Shown here: positions 54,179 through 64,000 of the stretch, one piece after another
How the letters are laid out: every line of letters starts with the position of its first letter
Position numbering within the stretch: the first letter of the stretch is position 1
Source: JAHEJN01 sp963787285
GTDB taxonomy: Bacteria > Actinomycetota > Acidimicrobiia > Acidimicrobiales > JAHEJN01
Assembly: GCA_963787285.1 (NCBI GenBank)
Contig: CAWBCM010000001.1
Coordinates: forward strand, 124,001-188,000
Length of the DNA stretch: 64,000 bases
Reading direction: 5' to 3'
Notes under the pieces: model-generated
Databases searched by the model: none
What the model was told of the DNA's origin: nothing
Seen by the model: only the letters and a program-made list of their open reading frames with translations
Position numbers and translations under genes: made by a program

Positions 54179-56480
54179 ATGAGCCTCACTGAAGCGGGTG
54201 CAACTCCGACACCCAACACGTCCCTTGGTGGTTGGGTCCGAACCGAGATCGGTGGCGTCCCCGCCTATGTCCTTCCCTCCGACGCGCCCGCCCGTGGTGC
54301 GTTGATGTTCCGTGTCGGGCGGGCCGACGAGAGTCTGCCCACCGCCGGTCTCACGGATCTCGTGCGGCGGTTGGCGCTGGGGTTCGAGGATTCGCCGCTG
54401 CCCATGCCGGCGACGGTCGAGGGCGCCATCACGTCGTTCGGCTTCGACGCCTCGATGGTCGACCTTCACAGCGTCTTCCACGAGCTCGGTGAGCGACTGC
54501 GCCAGCCGGACTTCAGTCGTCTCGACGAAGCTCGCGAGGGAGTGCGCCACGAGCTCGAGGGTCGAGGAATCGACGAGATCGCTCACGTCCTGCAGGCTCG
54601 CTTCGGTCCCCGTGGGCAGGGCCTCAGCACCTTCGAACCTTACGGAATCGATCGGGCCAGCGCCGAGGAGCTCCGCGCGTGGCACGCTCGATTCTTCGCC
54701 ATCGAGAACGCCGCGCTGTGGGTCGTCGGCGACATACCGACCGACATCGACTTCAATCTCGTCGAAGGCGGCGAACGCCGGCCCCTCGCCGAGGCCAAGG
54801 CACTGCCCCATCCGTATCCGGCCTGGGTCTCGTCGTCGAACCCCCGTGTCGCGTCTGTCGTTCCAGACCCTCGAGTCGCCGGCGCTCGACATCGCCCTGT
54901 CGATGCTCGGTGGCCGGGTGAACGAGTTCATGCGTGAGCGCGCGTCGTTGGTGCACAGCACCACCACGAGGATCGACGCGCTCGATGGCGCCACGAGCCA
55001 CATCTCGATGCTGCTCGATGTGGTCGGCTCACGTTCGGCCGAGGCAATCTCCACGTTCGTCACCGTGGTCAACCGCCTGGCCGACACCCGTCCCGACATC
55101 CGCGAGGTCGAAGCGGCGCGCGACGCCATGCTCGTTCGCATGCAGTCGGCCGAGTGGCGCACCGCCCAGACCCGCCGGGCCGCGATGCTCGAGCTGTTGG
55201 GCTACGCCCCGCCGACCATCGACGTGCAGGCGCAGCGGACGGCCGCGCTGGAGACGGCCCCGGTTCACGACGCCTACCGAGCGGCGCTCGAGTCGTCGGT
55301 GTACCACCTCCCCGAGGGGCTCGACATGCCGGCCGAGTCGTGCTCGAAGATCCCGCGCTGGTCGCGGGTGGCCGTCGAGGGTCACGAGTTCGAGCCGGCG
55401 GTGAAGCGGCGCGAGGGCCAGAAGCTCATCCTGTCGCAGGCCGGTGTCACCATCACCCGCGGCGCCAACAAGCACCTGACGTCGCTCATCAAGAGCTGTG
55501 CCGGCATGTTCAAGTGGGCCGACGGCGGCCGCGAGATGATCGACGCCACGGGCGTGAGAGTCCGCATCGACCCGGGCGAGTGGATCGACGGCGACGCGAT
55601 CGTCGATGCCCTCGACTCGCTCGTGCCGGGCCACCGACACATCGAGAAGGGTCGCCGTCTCGGCATTCCCGAGGCCGATCCCGATCGCCGCAAGGTGCCG
55701 ACCCCAATCAGTCGCTTCCAGTGGACCGTGCTGTTGGCGATTCCGATCGTCGTTCTGTGGGGGCTCACGACGGCGTTGACCGCCGACTCGACCCTGGCGT
55801 TGATCGCCGCGTTCTTCATCGCTCTGGGCGCCGGTGTGTCCGGTTACGCCCTCGCCCGTCGCCTCTGGCGCGACACATCGGTGCGGGGTCGCAACGATCG
55901 ACCCGAGGTGTACGACTCGGCGGCGGACAACTTCGAGGATCCGAACTCGGTGGCGATGGCCCGCGATCATCAGTACTTCCCCGGCGGCACGCTCCTCGCC
56001 TGGCTCGTGAACCGGAATCTGGTGAGCGTGTCCTTCGGCTCCACGTCGGCTCGTGACGTCGCCCAGGTGCGCTCACGGTCGATGACGGGACCGGAGATGT
56101 ATCAGAAGTGGAACGGTCTGCTGGTCAGCGACATGCTCGACGAGGAGGCCAACGAGTTCCTGTTCGACTACCTCCGGCTCGAGCCGATCGTGCGCCCGTC
56201 GGTCGATGGTCGCTCGGGCTACGCATTCAGCTACTGGGTCGACTTCGCAGCGCTCGGAAGCACGCCGCCCACGTCGGGCAGCTTCAGCAACTCCCACGCC
56301 TGGAACGTCTATGACCGCATGGCCGAGCGCCTCGACGAGCAGTTCGACTGGTGGAAGCAGAATCACAAATGGCTGCGGGTGAAGCGACTCGTCGCTGCGC
56401 CGCCCCGGTTCCTGCCCGCCGAGCCCACGAGCAACTCGCCGACTGCATCCAAGCGGTTCGGTCGCAAGACCTCCGGCTAG
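54179..56480 (+). CDS. Degenerate M16-like (insulinase-fold) protein with membrane helices, frameshifted
   Basis: The N-terminal 220 residues follow the M16B processing-peptidase pattern, but the catalytic HxxEH is replaced by DLVRR in AGLTDLVRRLALGF, so it cannot act as a zinc peptidase. The frame changes near 54845, with SSSNPRVA continuing as LSFQTLESPALDIALSMLGGRVNEF. The second half has two helices (TVLLAIPIVVLWGLTTAL and ALIAAFFIALGAGVSGYAL) and a cytoplasmic tail. Total length is about 766 residues. Function is unknown. It sits between the dnaK operon and clpB. Confidence 0.6.
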
Positions 56481-56754
56481 GCCCGATCTCGGGGTCGGCC
56501 CGCACCGCTGCGCCGGCAGAGCGTCATCGCTCGCACTTGCGACACCGAAAACGAGTGGATCGAGCTGCTGCTCGCGTCGACGCGAGACCAGACGGTGACC
56601 ACTCTCGCGGCCGGCGATTTCGCCCTGTCGCTCGCGGTTCGACCCTGACGGGGGCGGGCGGGTGCATGGCCCGGGAACAGACACCGATGGGGAACACTGG
56701 AGCAGCTGAGCGGTTGTATTACGTGCTCTGAAACGATCGAAGAAGGCGGTGCCC

Positions 56755-59238
56755 ATGGCGCTCGACCCCAAACGCTGGACGCTCAAGACGCAGGAAGCGT
56801 TCACCGCAGCCACCCAACAGGCCCGCGACCGGTCCAATCCCGAGGTCACCCCCGAACATCTCCTCCTCGCCCTCATCGGTCAGCCCGAGGGTGTGGTTCT
56901 TCCCGTCCTCCAGCGGGTGGGCCGGGCACCGGCGCAGCTCAAGCGCGATCTCGAGGATGCCCTCGACAAGCTCCCGAGCGCCATCGGCGGCGACGCGCGC
57001 CTGGCGCCGTCGTTGTCCCGGGTCTTCGACGATGCCGATCGCGTCCGGCTCGAGCTCACCGACGAGTACCTCTCCACCGAGCACCTGCTCATCGCCATGG
57101 CCGATCGCGTGGGCGTGGCCCGCGACATGCTGTCGACGGCGGTGCGAGAACAGCGCGGCAGTCACCGGGTCACCTCGCAGAATCCCGAGGACACCGTCAA
57201 CGCGCTCGAGCAATACGGACGCGACCTCACCGACGAGGCCCGCAACGGCAAGCTCGACCCGGTCATCGGTCGCGACGAGGAGATCCGCCGCACCATCCAG
57301 GTGCTCTCCCGGCGCACGAAGAACAACCCCGTGCTCATCGGCGAACCCGGCGTCGGCAAGACCGCGATCGTCGAGGGACTGGCGAATCGCATCGTCGAGG
57401 GCGACATACCCGACGGGCTGCGGAACAAGCGACTGATCTCGCTCGATCTGTCCGCGATGGTCGCCGGTGCCAAGTACCGAGGCGAGTTCGAGGAACGCCT
57501 CAAGGCGGTGCTCAAGGAGATCACGGATTCCGAAGGCCAGATCATCACCTTCATCGACGAGCTGCACACGGTGGTCGGTGCCGGCGCGGCCGAGGGGGCC
57601 ATGGATGCGGGCAACATGCTCAAGCCGCTGCTGGCCCGTGGGGAGCTCCACATGATCGGCGCCACGACTCTCGACGAGTTCCGCAAGCACATCGAGAAGG
57701 ACGCTGCCCTCGAACGGCGCTTCCAACAGGTGATGGTCTCGGAGCCATCCGTCGAGGACACCATCGCCATCCTCCGAGGCCTCAAGGAGCGCTACGAGGT
57801 CCACCACGGCGTGCGCATCCAGGACGCCGCGATCGTGGCGGCCGCGGTGTTGAGTGATCGCTACCTCACCGGGCGGTTCCTGCCCGACAAGGCCATCGAC
57901 CTCGTCGACGAGGCCGGGTCGAAGCTCCGCATCGAAATCGATTCCATGCCCACCGAGATCGACGTCATCGACCGTCGGATTCGCCAGCTCGAGATCGAGC
58001 AGGTGGCGCTGAGCAAGGAGAGCGACCGCGCCTCGAAGGAGCGCCTCGAGGCCATCGAGCGCGAGCTCGCCGATCTCCGCGAGGACTTCACCGGGATGCA
58101 GGCCCACTGGCAGTCCGAGCGTGAGGCGATCGATCGCATTCGCGGGCTGAAAGAGCAGCATGAACAGCTGAGCAACGCGGTCGAGCGCGAGTCCGATCTC
58201 GAGAAGGCCGCCGAGATCCGCTACGGCCGTCTGCCGAAGCTCACCGCCGACATCGAAGCCGCCACCGAGCAGCTGGCCGAGCTCCAGGGCGAGCGCAAGA
58301 TGCTGAAGGAGGAGGTCGACGAGGAGGACGTCGCCGAGGTCGTCTCGAAGTGGACCGGCGTCCCCGTGTCGCGTCTGATGGAGGGCGAGATGCAGAAGCT
58401 GCTGCGCCTGGAAGATCATCTCCACGAACGGGTGGTCGGTCAGGACACGCCGGTCTCGAAGGTCGCGAACGCCATTCGCCGCAGTCGTGCCGGCCTGTCG
58501 GATCCGAATCGCCCCATCGGCTCGTTCCTGTTCATCGGGCCAACTGGCGTGGGCAAGACCGAGCTCGCCCGCGCGCTCGCGGAGTTCTTGTTCGACGACG
58601 AACGGGCCATGGTCCGCATCGACATGAGCGAGTACATGGAGAAGCACTCGGTCAGTCGACTGATCGGGGCGCCGCCGGGCTATGTCGGCTTCGACGAGGG
58701 CGGCCAGCTGACCGAGGCCGTGCGCCGTCGACCGTACTCAGTCGTGCTGCTCGACGAGATCGAGAAGGCCAACCACGACGTGTTCAACGTGCTCCTGCAG
58801 CTCCTCGACGACGGTCGGCTCACCGACGGGCAGGGTCGCACGGTCGACTTCACCAACATCGTGTTGATCATGACGTCCAATCTCGCGGTGGACCCGAAGG
58901 ACTTCTTCCGCCCCGAGTTCCTCAACCGCATCGACGACATCGTCACCTTCGAGCCGCTGTCGCGCGAGGTCATGGACCACATCATCGACATCCAGCTCGA
59001 CCTGCTCCGACGCCGGCTGTCGTCGCGGCACATCACCCTCGAGCTGACCGACCGGGCGAAGGCCTCGCTGGTCGACCAGGGATGGGACCCGGCTTACGGT
59101 GCGCGTCCGCTCAAGCGGGTCATCCAGCGCGAGCTCGGCGATCGTCTCGCCGTGGCGATCCTCGACGGCACCGTCGAGGAGGGTGCCAAGGTGTCGATCG
59201 ATCACGACGCCGAGGGGTTCCGTTTCGCCACGGGCTGA
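56755..59238 (+). CDS. clpB: ClpB protein disaggregase
   Basis: The 827-residue protein has a Clp-N domain (residues 1-145), two AAA+ modules with Walker A GEPGVGKTAI and GPTGVGKTEL, Walker B IITFIDELH and VVLLDEIEK, and the long middle coiled-coil (about 410-520). It extracts proteins from aggregates with DnaK. It is shorter than usual because the stretch after MTSNLAVDPKD, normally about 15-20 residues longer, is missing before FFRPEFLNRID. The ATG follows GAAGAAGGCGG. The 274 bases upstream hold no supported gene. Confidence 0.94.
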   Translation: MALDPKRWTLKTQEAFTAATQQARDRSNPEVTPEHLLLALIGQPEGVVLPVLQRVGRAPAQLKRDLEDALDKLPSAIGGDARLAPSLSRVFDDADRVRLELTDEYLSTEHLLIAMADRVGVARDMLSTAVREQRGSHRVTSQNPEDTVNALEQYGRDLTDEARNGKLDPVIGRDEEIRRTIQVLSRRTKNNPVLIGEPGVGKTAIVEGLANRIVEGDIPDGLRNKRLISLDLSAMVAGAKYRGEFEERLKAVLKEITDSEGQIITFIDELHTVVGAGAAEGAMDAGNMLKPLLARGELHMIGATTLDEFRKHIEKDAALERRFQQVMVSEPSVEDTIAILRGLKERYEVHHGVRIQDAAIVAAAVLSDRYLTGRFLPDKAIDLVDEAGSKLRIEIDSMPTEIDVIDRRIRQLEIEQVALSKESDRASKERLEAIERELADLREDFTGMQAHWQSEREAIDRIRGLKEQHEQLSNAVERESDLEKAAEIRYGRLPKLTADIEAATEQLAELQGERKMLKEEVDEEDVAEVVSKWTGVPVSRLMEGEMQKLLRLEDHLHERVVGQDTPVSKVANAIRRSRAGLSDPNRPIGSFLFIGPTGVGKTELARALAEFLFDDERAMVRIDMSEYMEKHSVSRLIGAPPGYVGFDEGGQLTEAVRRRPYSVVLLDEIEKANHDVFNVLLQLLDDGRLTDGQGRTVDFTNIVLIMTSNLAVDPKDFFRPEFLNRIDDIVTFEPLSREVMDHIIDIQLDLLRRRLSSRHITLELTDRAKASLVDQGWDPAYGARPLKRVIQRELGDRLAVAILDGTVEEGAKVSIDHDAEGFRFATG

Positions 59239-59475
59239 ACACCCCTCTGGTTCGGATGGCCCACCATGCTTGTCCGAGCGTCGGTACGTGAGTACTGTGC
59301 GACTCAGTCTCCGCTTGGGCGAAAATCAGACGGAGCTGGGGAAACGTTGATCTCCTGGTTGTAAGTGGTCGCCTCGCCAGGGGGGAGTCAGGGCGAACCC
59401 ACCCCCATCGAAACCGACGAATCGGTGTCGACGAGGGCAGAGGACGCGCTTTCGTGGCACCGCTGGGTGGTAGCC

Positions 59476-61552
59476 ATGAAACTCTCTGACTCGATTCGGA
59501 CGCCGCGGCCACTGACGGGTGTACTCGTGATCTTGACGATGCTCCTGTCGACGCTGGCGTTCATGGGACTGGTGGCGGGTCCTGCGTCGGCCCACCACCC
59601 CGAGCTCTCCGTCGAAGGGGTCTGTTACAACGATGCGCCCCACATCCAGTACACCGCGGTGGCCTGGCAGACACCCGACGGCCTCCGACGGCTGAACCCC
59701 GACATCCGGGTGCTGGTCGACGGAGTCGAGCAGGCGACCGGGGCCTTCACCGAGGCCAACGGCTATTCGTTCAGCGGGTACATCCCAGTCGGTGCCGGAC
59801 CGCACACCTCATCGGTTCTGGCCGTCGGCGAACTGGGGCGACGGCGTCACTGTCAACGTCACTGGCGGTCAGGTGCGGGCCGGCACGCCCAACCCCGTCG
59901 TGGTGCCCGACGACTGCGTCCCACCGCCGCCGACGATCACCGTGTCCCAGGACTGCGACTCGGTCGATGTCCAGTCCGAACAGGACATCTCCAACGTCAT
60001 CGTCCACTACAGCAACGGCACCTACCAGAAGTTCGATGGTCTCACCGTGCCCATCTGGTCGCTCTCGGTGCCCACCGCCAACGGCTACGTGGTGGAGATC
60101 TGGGTGAAGTCGGGCAACAACTGGGAGGGTGGTGACGGCGACGACGAGCCGCTGCCGGCCGAGTTCAACACCGGCCAGTCGGTCGGCGAGTACTTCGCTC
60201 TCTCGGTCCCGAGCTGCACTACCGATGTCACACCAGCGGCACCCACCTACACCCCCGGCGACTGTGACAGCGCGGCTCAGCTCGTCGCCACCGACACCGA
60301 CGACTACACGTGGACCGTCCGCGACGAGGCCGACGGCCGATACGTCGATGCCGTCGCCGCCAGCGACGCCATCGTTCTCGTCGGGCAGACCACCTATGGC
60401 CCCTACGACATGAGCCAGCCCACGGGCGAGGTGTGCGAGTCGACCCCGCCCCAGGTGACGGGGACGATTGCCTGCGTCGACACCCCCGACGGATTCGTCT
60501 ATGCCTTGAGTTACATCGTCGTGCAGGACACCTACGGGTATCTCGACGAGAGCAGCTTCGTGCCGGCCGAGGGCTTCCTCACCGACTATGACAACGGGGT
60601 CATCCAGGTCACTGTCGAGTGGACGGGCGCCGACGGCGCGGCCTACCCAGCGATCCTCGAGTTCGAGGTGGCCGGCGTGGACGAGTGCCCGCTCGACGAC
60701 GTGGTTCCCCCGAGCGGCAGCGCGTTCTACGACTGCGATGGTGAGCTCCAGGTCACCGTCGATGACGGCTACGACTACGAGGTGAGCGAGGACGGCACCC
60801 AGCTGTTCGTCTTCTGGGCGGACAAGTACGACCGCCCCCAGACGGTCGTGGTCGACATCACGCCTGCCCCTTCGGCCGAGGAGTGTGAGTCGACACCCCC
60901 CGAGGTGACCGCGCTCATCACCTGCGTCGACACCCCCGACGGCTTCGTCTACACGCTGAGCTACACCGTGGTGCAGGACACCTACGGGTACCTCGACGAG
61001 AGCACCTTCGTGCCGCCGGCCGGGGTGCTGGCGGGCTACGACGGAGAGGTGATCAACGCCACGGTCGAGTGGACCGGCATCGATGGCGGGAGCTATCCGG
61101 CGGTCCTCGCGATCGAGGTCGCCGGGGTCGGTGAGTGTCCCCTCGATGACGTCGTCCCGCCGAGTGGCAACGCCTTCTACAATTGCGACGGCGTGCTGAC
61201 GGTCAACATCCCCGATGGCTACGTCTTCGATGTCAGCGACGACGGAACCCAACTGCTCGTCGATTGGACCGACAAGTACGGCCGCCCCCAGGTCGTAGTG
61301 ATCGACATCACGCCCGCCCCGTCCGCCGAGGAGTGCGCGACGCCGACACCCACGCCGACACCTCCGTCAGGCGTCGAGGGCATCGTGGGCACGCCGACGC
61401 CGACACCCACGGCGACGCCGGTGCCCAACGTGACACCTCTGGCCTTCACCGGATCTGATTCCGGTCGCCTCGCTCTGGGAGCAATGCTCCTGGTCGTGGC
61501 CGGAATGTTGATGGTGTACGTGAGCCGCCGGCGCACGGATCTGCTGACCTGA
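59476..61552 (+). CDS. LAFTG-anchored surface protein with two 150-residue repeats, frameshifted
   Basis: The signal peptide (LTGVLVILTMLLSTLAFMGLVAGPASA) starts in one frame. Near 59825 an extra base shifts the protein to the frame containing NWGDGVTVNVTGG onward. Two Cys-containing repeats of about 150 residues (each with CVDTPDGFVYxLSYxVVQDTYGYLDES) are followed by a Pro/Thr stalk. The sorting signal is LAFTG, then a helix and RRRTD. LAXTG is the recognition site of actinobacterial class E sortases, so it is probably wall-anchored by the sortase at 27.3 kb. Confidence 0.72.
60432..61338 (+). repeat. Two tandem 450-base coding repeats
   Basis: CCTGCGTCGACACCCCCGAC occurs at 60471 and 60921, a period of exactly 450 bases. 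Similarity continues over each unit down to the CCGAGGAGTG that ends it. The two units encode the repeated 150-residue domain of the LAFTG surface protein. Confidence 0.8.
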
Positions 61553-61597
61553 ATCCCACCTGAGCTCGACGGGCACCGCCCCAGGCGCGACCGGCGT

Positions 61598-61628
61598 GGG
61601 CGACCTCCTCGATTCGGGGAGGTCGCCC
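61598..61628 (+). terminator. Hairpin terminator after the surface protein gene
   Basis: GGGCGACCTCC (61598-61608) and GGAGGTCGCCC (61618-61628) form a perfect 11-base stem with a 9-base loop, in the 135-base gap before purA. No T-run follows. Confidence 0.7.
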
Positions 61629-61687
61629 ATGGCGCGTCACCGCTACAGTGACGCGGTAACCGCACCCTTCGAAGAGGAGTTGAGGCC

Positions 61688-62974
61688 GTGCCAGCGACCA
61701 TCGTCGTGGGCACCCAGTGGGGCGATGAGGGGAAGGGGAAATTCACCGACCTCGTCGCGAAGGAGATGTCGCTGGTCGTCCGCTACCAGGGCGGCCACAA
61801 CGCTGGGCACACCATCGTCGTCGAAGGACGAAGCTTCGCGCTCCAGCTGATTCCGAGCGGGGTGCTCTATGCGCACATCACCCCGGTCATCGGCAACGGA
61901 GTCGTGGTCGATCCGCAGGTGCTGCTGGCCGAGATGCGCAAGCTCGACGACCAGGGTGTCGACGTGAGCCGGCTGAAGGTCTCGGGCAACGCCCACCTGA
62001 TCCTGCCGTATCACCGCGACCTCGACGTCGTCTTCGAGCGCCACCTCGGCAAGAGCAAGCTCGGCACCACCAAGCGCGGCATCGGTCCGGCCTACGCCGA
62101 CAAAGCGGCACGGGTGGGTCTGCGGGTGCAGGATCTCTTCGACGAGAAGATCTTCCGGGCCAAGCTCGACGTGGCGTTGCGCCAGACGGGGAGCCTGCTC
62201 TCGAAGGTGTACAACCGTCTGCCGCCCGCCGCCGAGGACATCTGCGAGCTCTATCTCGGCGAGTGTGCACCGGCACTCGAGCCGCACGTCGCCGACACGG
62301 TGAAGCTGGTGCACGAAGCGTTGGAGGCCGGCCAGAACGTGCTCTTCGAGGGGGCTCAGGCCACGTTCCTCGATCTCGACCACGGCACCTACCCCTTCGT
62401 CACCTCCTCGAATCCCACCGCCGGTGGCGCCTGTATCGGTGCCGGGGTCGGTCCCCGCCACATCGATCGGGTGATCGGCATCGCCAAGGCCTACACGACC
62501 CGCGTCGGATCGGGTCCCTTTCCCACCGAGCTGTTCGACGAGGTGGGCAATTACCTCGTCGATGTCGGCCGCGAGTACGGCACCAACACGGGCCGTCGGC
62601 GGCGCACGGGCTGGTTCGATGCGGTGATGCTGCGTCACGCCGTGCGCCTCAACTCGTTGAGCGACGTGGCGATCACCAAGCTCGACATCCTCGACGATCT
62701 CAACGAGATCAAGGTGTGCGTCGCCTACGACATCGACGGCGTTCGGCACGAGTCGATGCCCTATCACCAGAGCGATCTTCACAAGGCCGAACCGATCTAC
62801 GAGACGCTCCCCGGATGGAACACCTCCCTGAGCGACATCTCGAGACGTGAGCAGTTGCCGGCGGCGGCCACGGACTATCTGAACTTCGTCCAGGAACAGA
62901 CCGGGGTGCCGGTATCGCTCGTCGGCGTCGGGCCGGGCCGCGCGCAGTACCTCCAGTTCAACGAGGTCGGCTGA
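61688..62974 (+). CDS. purA: Adenylosuccinate synthetase
   Basis: The 428-residue protein has GTQWGDEGKGKFTDL (GTP loop and catalytic Asp), GGHNAGHTI, GTTKRGIGPAYADK, QATFLDLDHGTYPFVTSSNPT and KLDILDDLNEIK. It makes adenylosuccinate from IMP and aspartate in AMP synthesis. The GTG start follows GAGGAG about six bases upstream. It is followed after two bases by purD. Confidence 0.95.
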   Translation: MPATIVVGTQWGDEGKGKFTDLVAKEMSLVVRYQGGHNAGHTIVVEGRSFALQLIPSGVLYAHITPVIGNGVVVDPQVLLAEMRKLDDQGVDVSRLKVSGNAHLILPYHRDLDVVFERHLGKSKLGTTKRGIGPAYADKAARVGLRVQDLFDEKIFRAKLDVALRQTGSLLSKVYNRLPPAAEDICELYLGECAPALEPHVADTVKLVHEALEAGQNVLFEGAQATFLDLDHGTYPFVTSSNPTAGGACIGAGVGPRHIDRVIGIAKAYTTRVGSGPFPTELFDEVGNYLVDVGREYGTNTGRRRRTGWFDAVMLRHAVRLNSLSDVAITKLDILDDLNEIKVCVAYDIDGVRHESMPYHQSDLHKAEPIYETLPGWNTSLSDISRREQLPAAATDYLNFVQEQTGVPVSLVGVGPGRAQYLQFNEVG

Positions 62975-62976
62975 GC

Positions 62977-64000
62977 GTGCGCGCCGTGGTGGTCGGCGCG
63001 GGAGGACGTCGAGCACGCGCTCGCTCACGTCCTGGCTCGCACCTGCGAGGTCGTCGTCACACCGGGCAATCCGGGGATTCCCGGCTCGGTCGACACCTCG
63101 CCGACCGAGCTCGACGCCGAGCTCTTCGTGGTCGGACCCGAAGCCCCGTTGGTCGCAGGGCTGGCCGACCAGCTCCGGGCCCAGGGCAAGCGGGTGTTCG
63201 GACCCGGGGCCGACGGCGCACGGCTCGAAGGCTCGAAGGCCTACATGAAGCGGGTGTTGGTTGCGGCCGGCGTGCCCACCGCCCGTCACGGCTCGTTCAC
63301 CGACAAGGCCGAGGCGCTCGCCTATCTCGACACCATGGGTGACCTGTTCGTGATCAAGACCGACGGCCTCGCGGCCGGCAAGGGTGTCGTGGTCACCACC
63401 GACCGAAGGGAGGCCGTCGATGCCGTCGAGCGGTATCTCTCGGGGGAGGCCTTCGGTGATGCGGGCCGGACCTGCGTGATCGAGGAAGGGCTCACCGGGC
63501 CCGAGTTGTCGTTGCTGGCCGTGTGCGACGGTCGATCGGCGGTGGCGCTGTCGCCGGCCCAGGACTTCAAGCGGGTGGGCGACGGCGACGTCGGTCCGAA
63601 CACCGGTGGTATGGGTGCTTACTCCCCCGTGCCCTTCGCCAGCCACGAGCTCGTCGACCAGGTGATGGACGAATCGGTCGCGCCCACTCTCGACGCACTG
63701 CGCAACGAGGGCGTCGACTACCGAGGGGTGCTGTACGCCGGGCTCATGCTGACCCCCACCGGACCGAAGATGCTCGAATACAATGTTCGCTTCGGCGACC
63801 CCGAGGCGCAGGTGGTACTGCCCCAGTTCACGTCCGATCTCGGCGAACTGCTCACCGCCGCCGCCGACGGTGATCTCGGGTCGGTCCCCCCACCGACCTT
63901 CGGCGGGCACTGGGTCACGGTGGTGTGCGCCGCGGCCGGATATCCGAGAGCACCTCGCACCGGCGAGACCATCTCGGGCGTCGACCGGGCCAACGCCCGC
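62977..64000 (+). CDS. purD: Phosphoribosylamine-glycine ligase (3' partial), frameshifted near the start
   Basis: The start GTG gives VRAVVVGAGG, then the frame breaks. EHALAHVLARTCEVVVTPGNPGIPG, VVGPEAPLVAGLADQL, ATP-grasp VIKTDGLAAGKGV, FKRVGDGDVGPNTGGMGAYSP and EYNVRFGDPEAQVVLPQ all lie in the next frame to the window edge. One base has been gained or lost near 63005-63010, within the expected GGREHA. It catalyses the second step of purine synthesis and forms an operon with purA. Confidence 0.88.

Noticed and set aside
56481..56660. In-frame protein-like stretch ENEWIELLLASTRDQTVTTL after the M16-like gene
   Set aside because: It has no start codon or ribosome site and no recognised similarity. 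It may be chance or a decayed gene.
59239..59475. Riboswitch-like leader before the LAFTG surface protein (cyclic di-GMP type)
   Set aside because: Purine-rich segments are present, but the conserved core and tetraloop pairing of a c-di-GMP riboswitch could not be traced.
61643..63910. Very long open frames opposite purA-purD and opposite the helicase gene (190-1545)
   Set aside because: High third-position GC leaves the antisense frames free of stops. Their translations are low-complexity and match no family, while the top-strand genes are certain.
1..64000. CRISPR arrays, rRNA genes or insertion sequences
   Set aside because: No regularly spaced short repeats, rRNA-like sequence or transposase genes were seen. 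The only tandem repeats are coding (47.7-49.4 and 60.4-61.3 kb).

Overview
The window is GC-rich and gene-dense, with many GTG starts and short overlaps. It looks like a chromosomal segment of a free-living actinobacterium. The evidence is a dnaK-grpE-dnaJ-hspR operon with a MerR-type HspR, a Mycobacterium-like bifunctional Dcd, F420-type luciferase-like and mycothiol-type (TIGR03083) families, LAFTG/sortase surface chemistry, and an actinobacterial LexA box. Class Acidimicrobiia is my best guess from the gene mix, but nothing here proves it.

Layout. 0-9.4 kb: end of a RecB/AddA-type helicase-nuclease, sulfurtransferase, M24 aminopeptidase, alkB and phr diverging from a perfect SOS box, enoyl-CoA hydratase and asparaginase. 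9.4-20 kb: FetB-like permease, aldehyde dehydrogenase, nitroreductase, TauE/SafE and MFS transporters, a DUF202 pair, CoA-transferase, LLM oxidoreductase/VOC pair, and a histidine kinase/response regulator pair. 20.2-23.0 kb: a tightly coupled operon divergent from the two-component pair (Asp/His-rich secreted protein, Pro/Ala-rich membrane protein, ApbE flavin transferase, ferric-reductase-like heme membrane protein). This is the best candidate here for a little-described system: a regulated trans-membrane electron route. 23-30.4 kb: broken sugar-phosphate transferase, orphan form II CoxL-like subunit, class E/F sortase with a surface protein, PAP2 phosphatase and a Tat-exported protein. 30.4-34.8 kb: accessory region with a gene fragment, an RHH/Doc toxin-antitoxin pair with a palindromic operator, a large hairpin, excisionase and tyrosine integrase ending next to tRNA-Gly(CCC). 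34.8-45.5 kb: PAS-GGDEF protein, CaCA exchanger, HD-domain protein, second ApbE, dcd-tdk, penicillin-acylase-like lipoprotein and a large membrane Fe-S oxidoreductase. 45.5-50.2 kb: GlnR-like orphan regulator and amt sharing an upstream motif, FG-GAP secreted protein, gpmA. 50.4-59.2 kb: dnaK-grpE-dnaJ-hspR, a degenerate membrane-anchored M16-like protein, clpB. 59.4-64 kb: a repeat-containing LAFTG surface protein, purA and the start of purD.

Important caveat: at least ten otherwise normal genes, including the housekeeping genes purD and amt, are split by apparent one- or two-base indels. This pattern looks more like sequence/assembly error than gene decay. Those genes are listed over their full span with the junction given. 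No intergenic stretch exceeds about 300 bases. The longest (24578-24868, 56481-56754, 33011-33271, 32150-32408, 59239-59475, 30708-30944) hold no supported gene beyond the sites listed.
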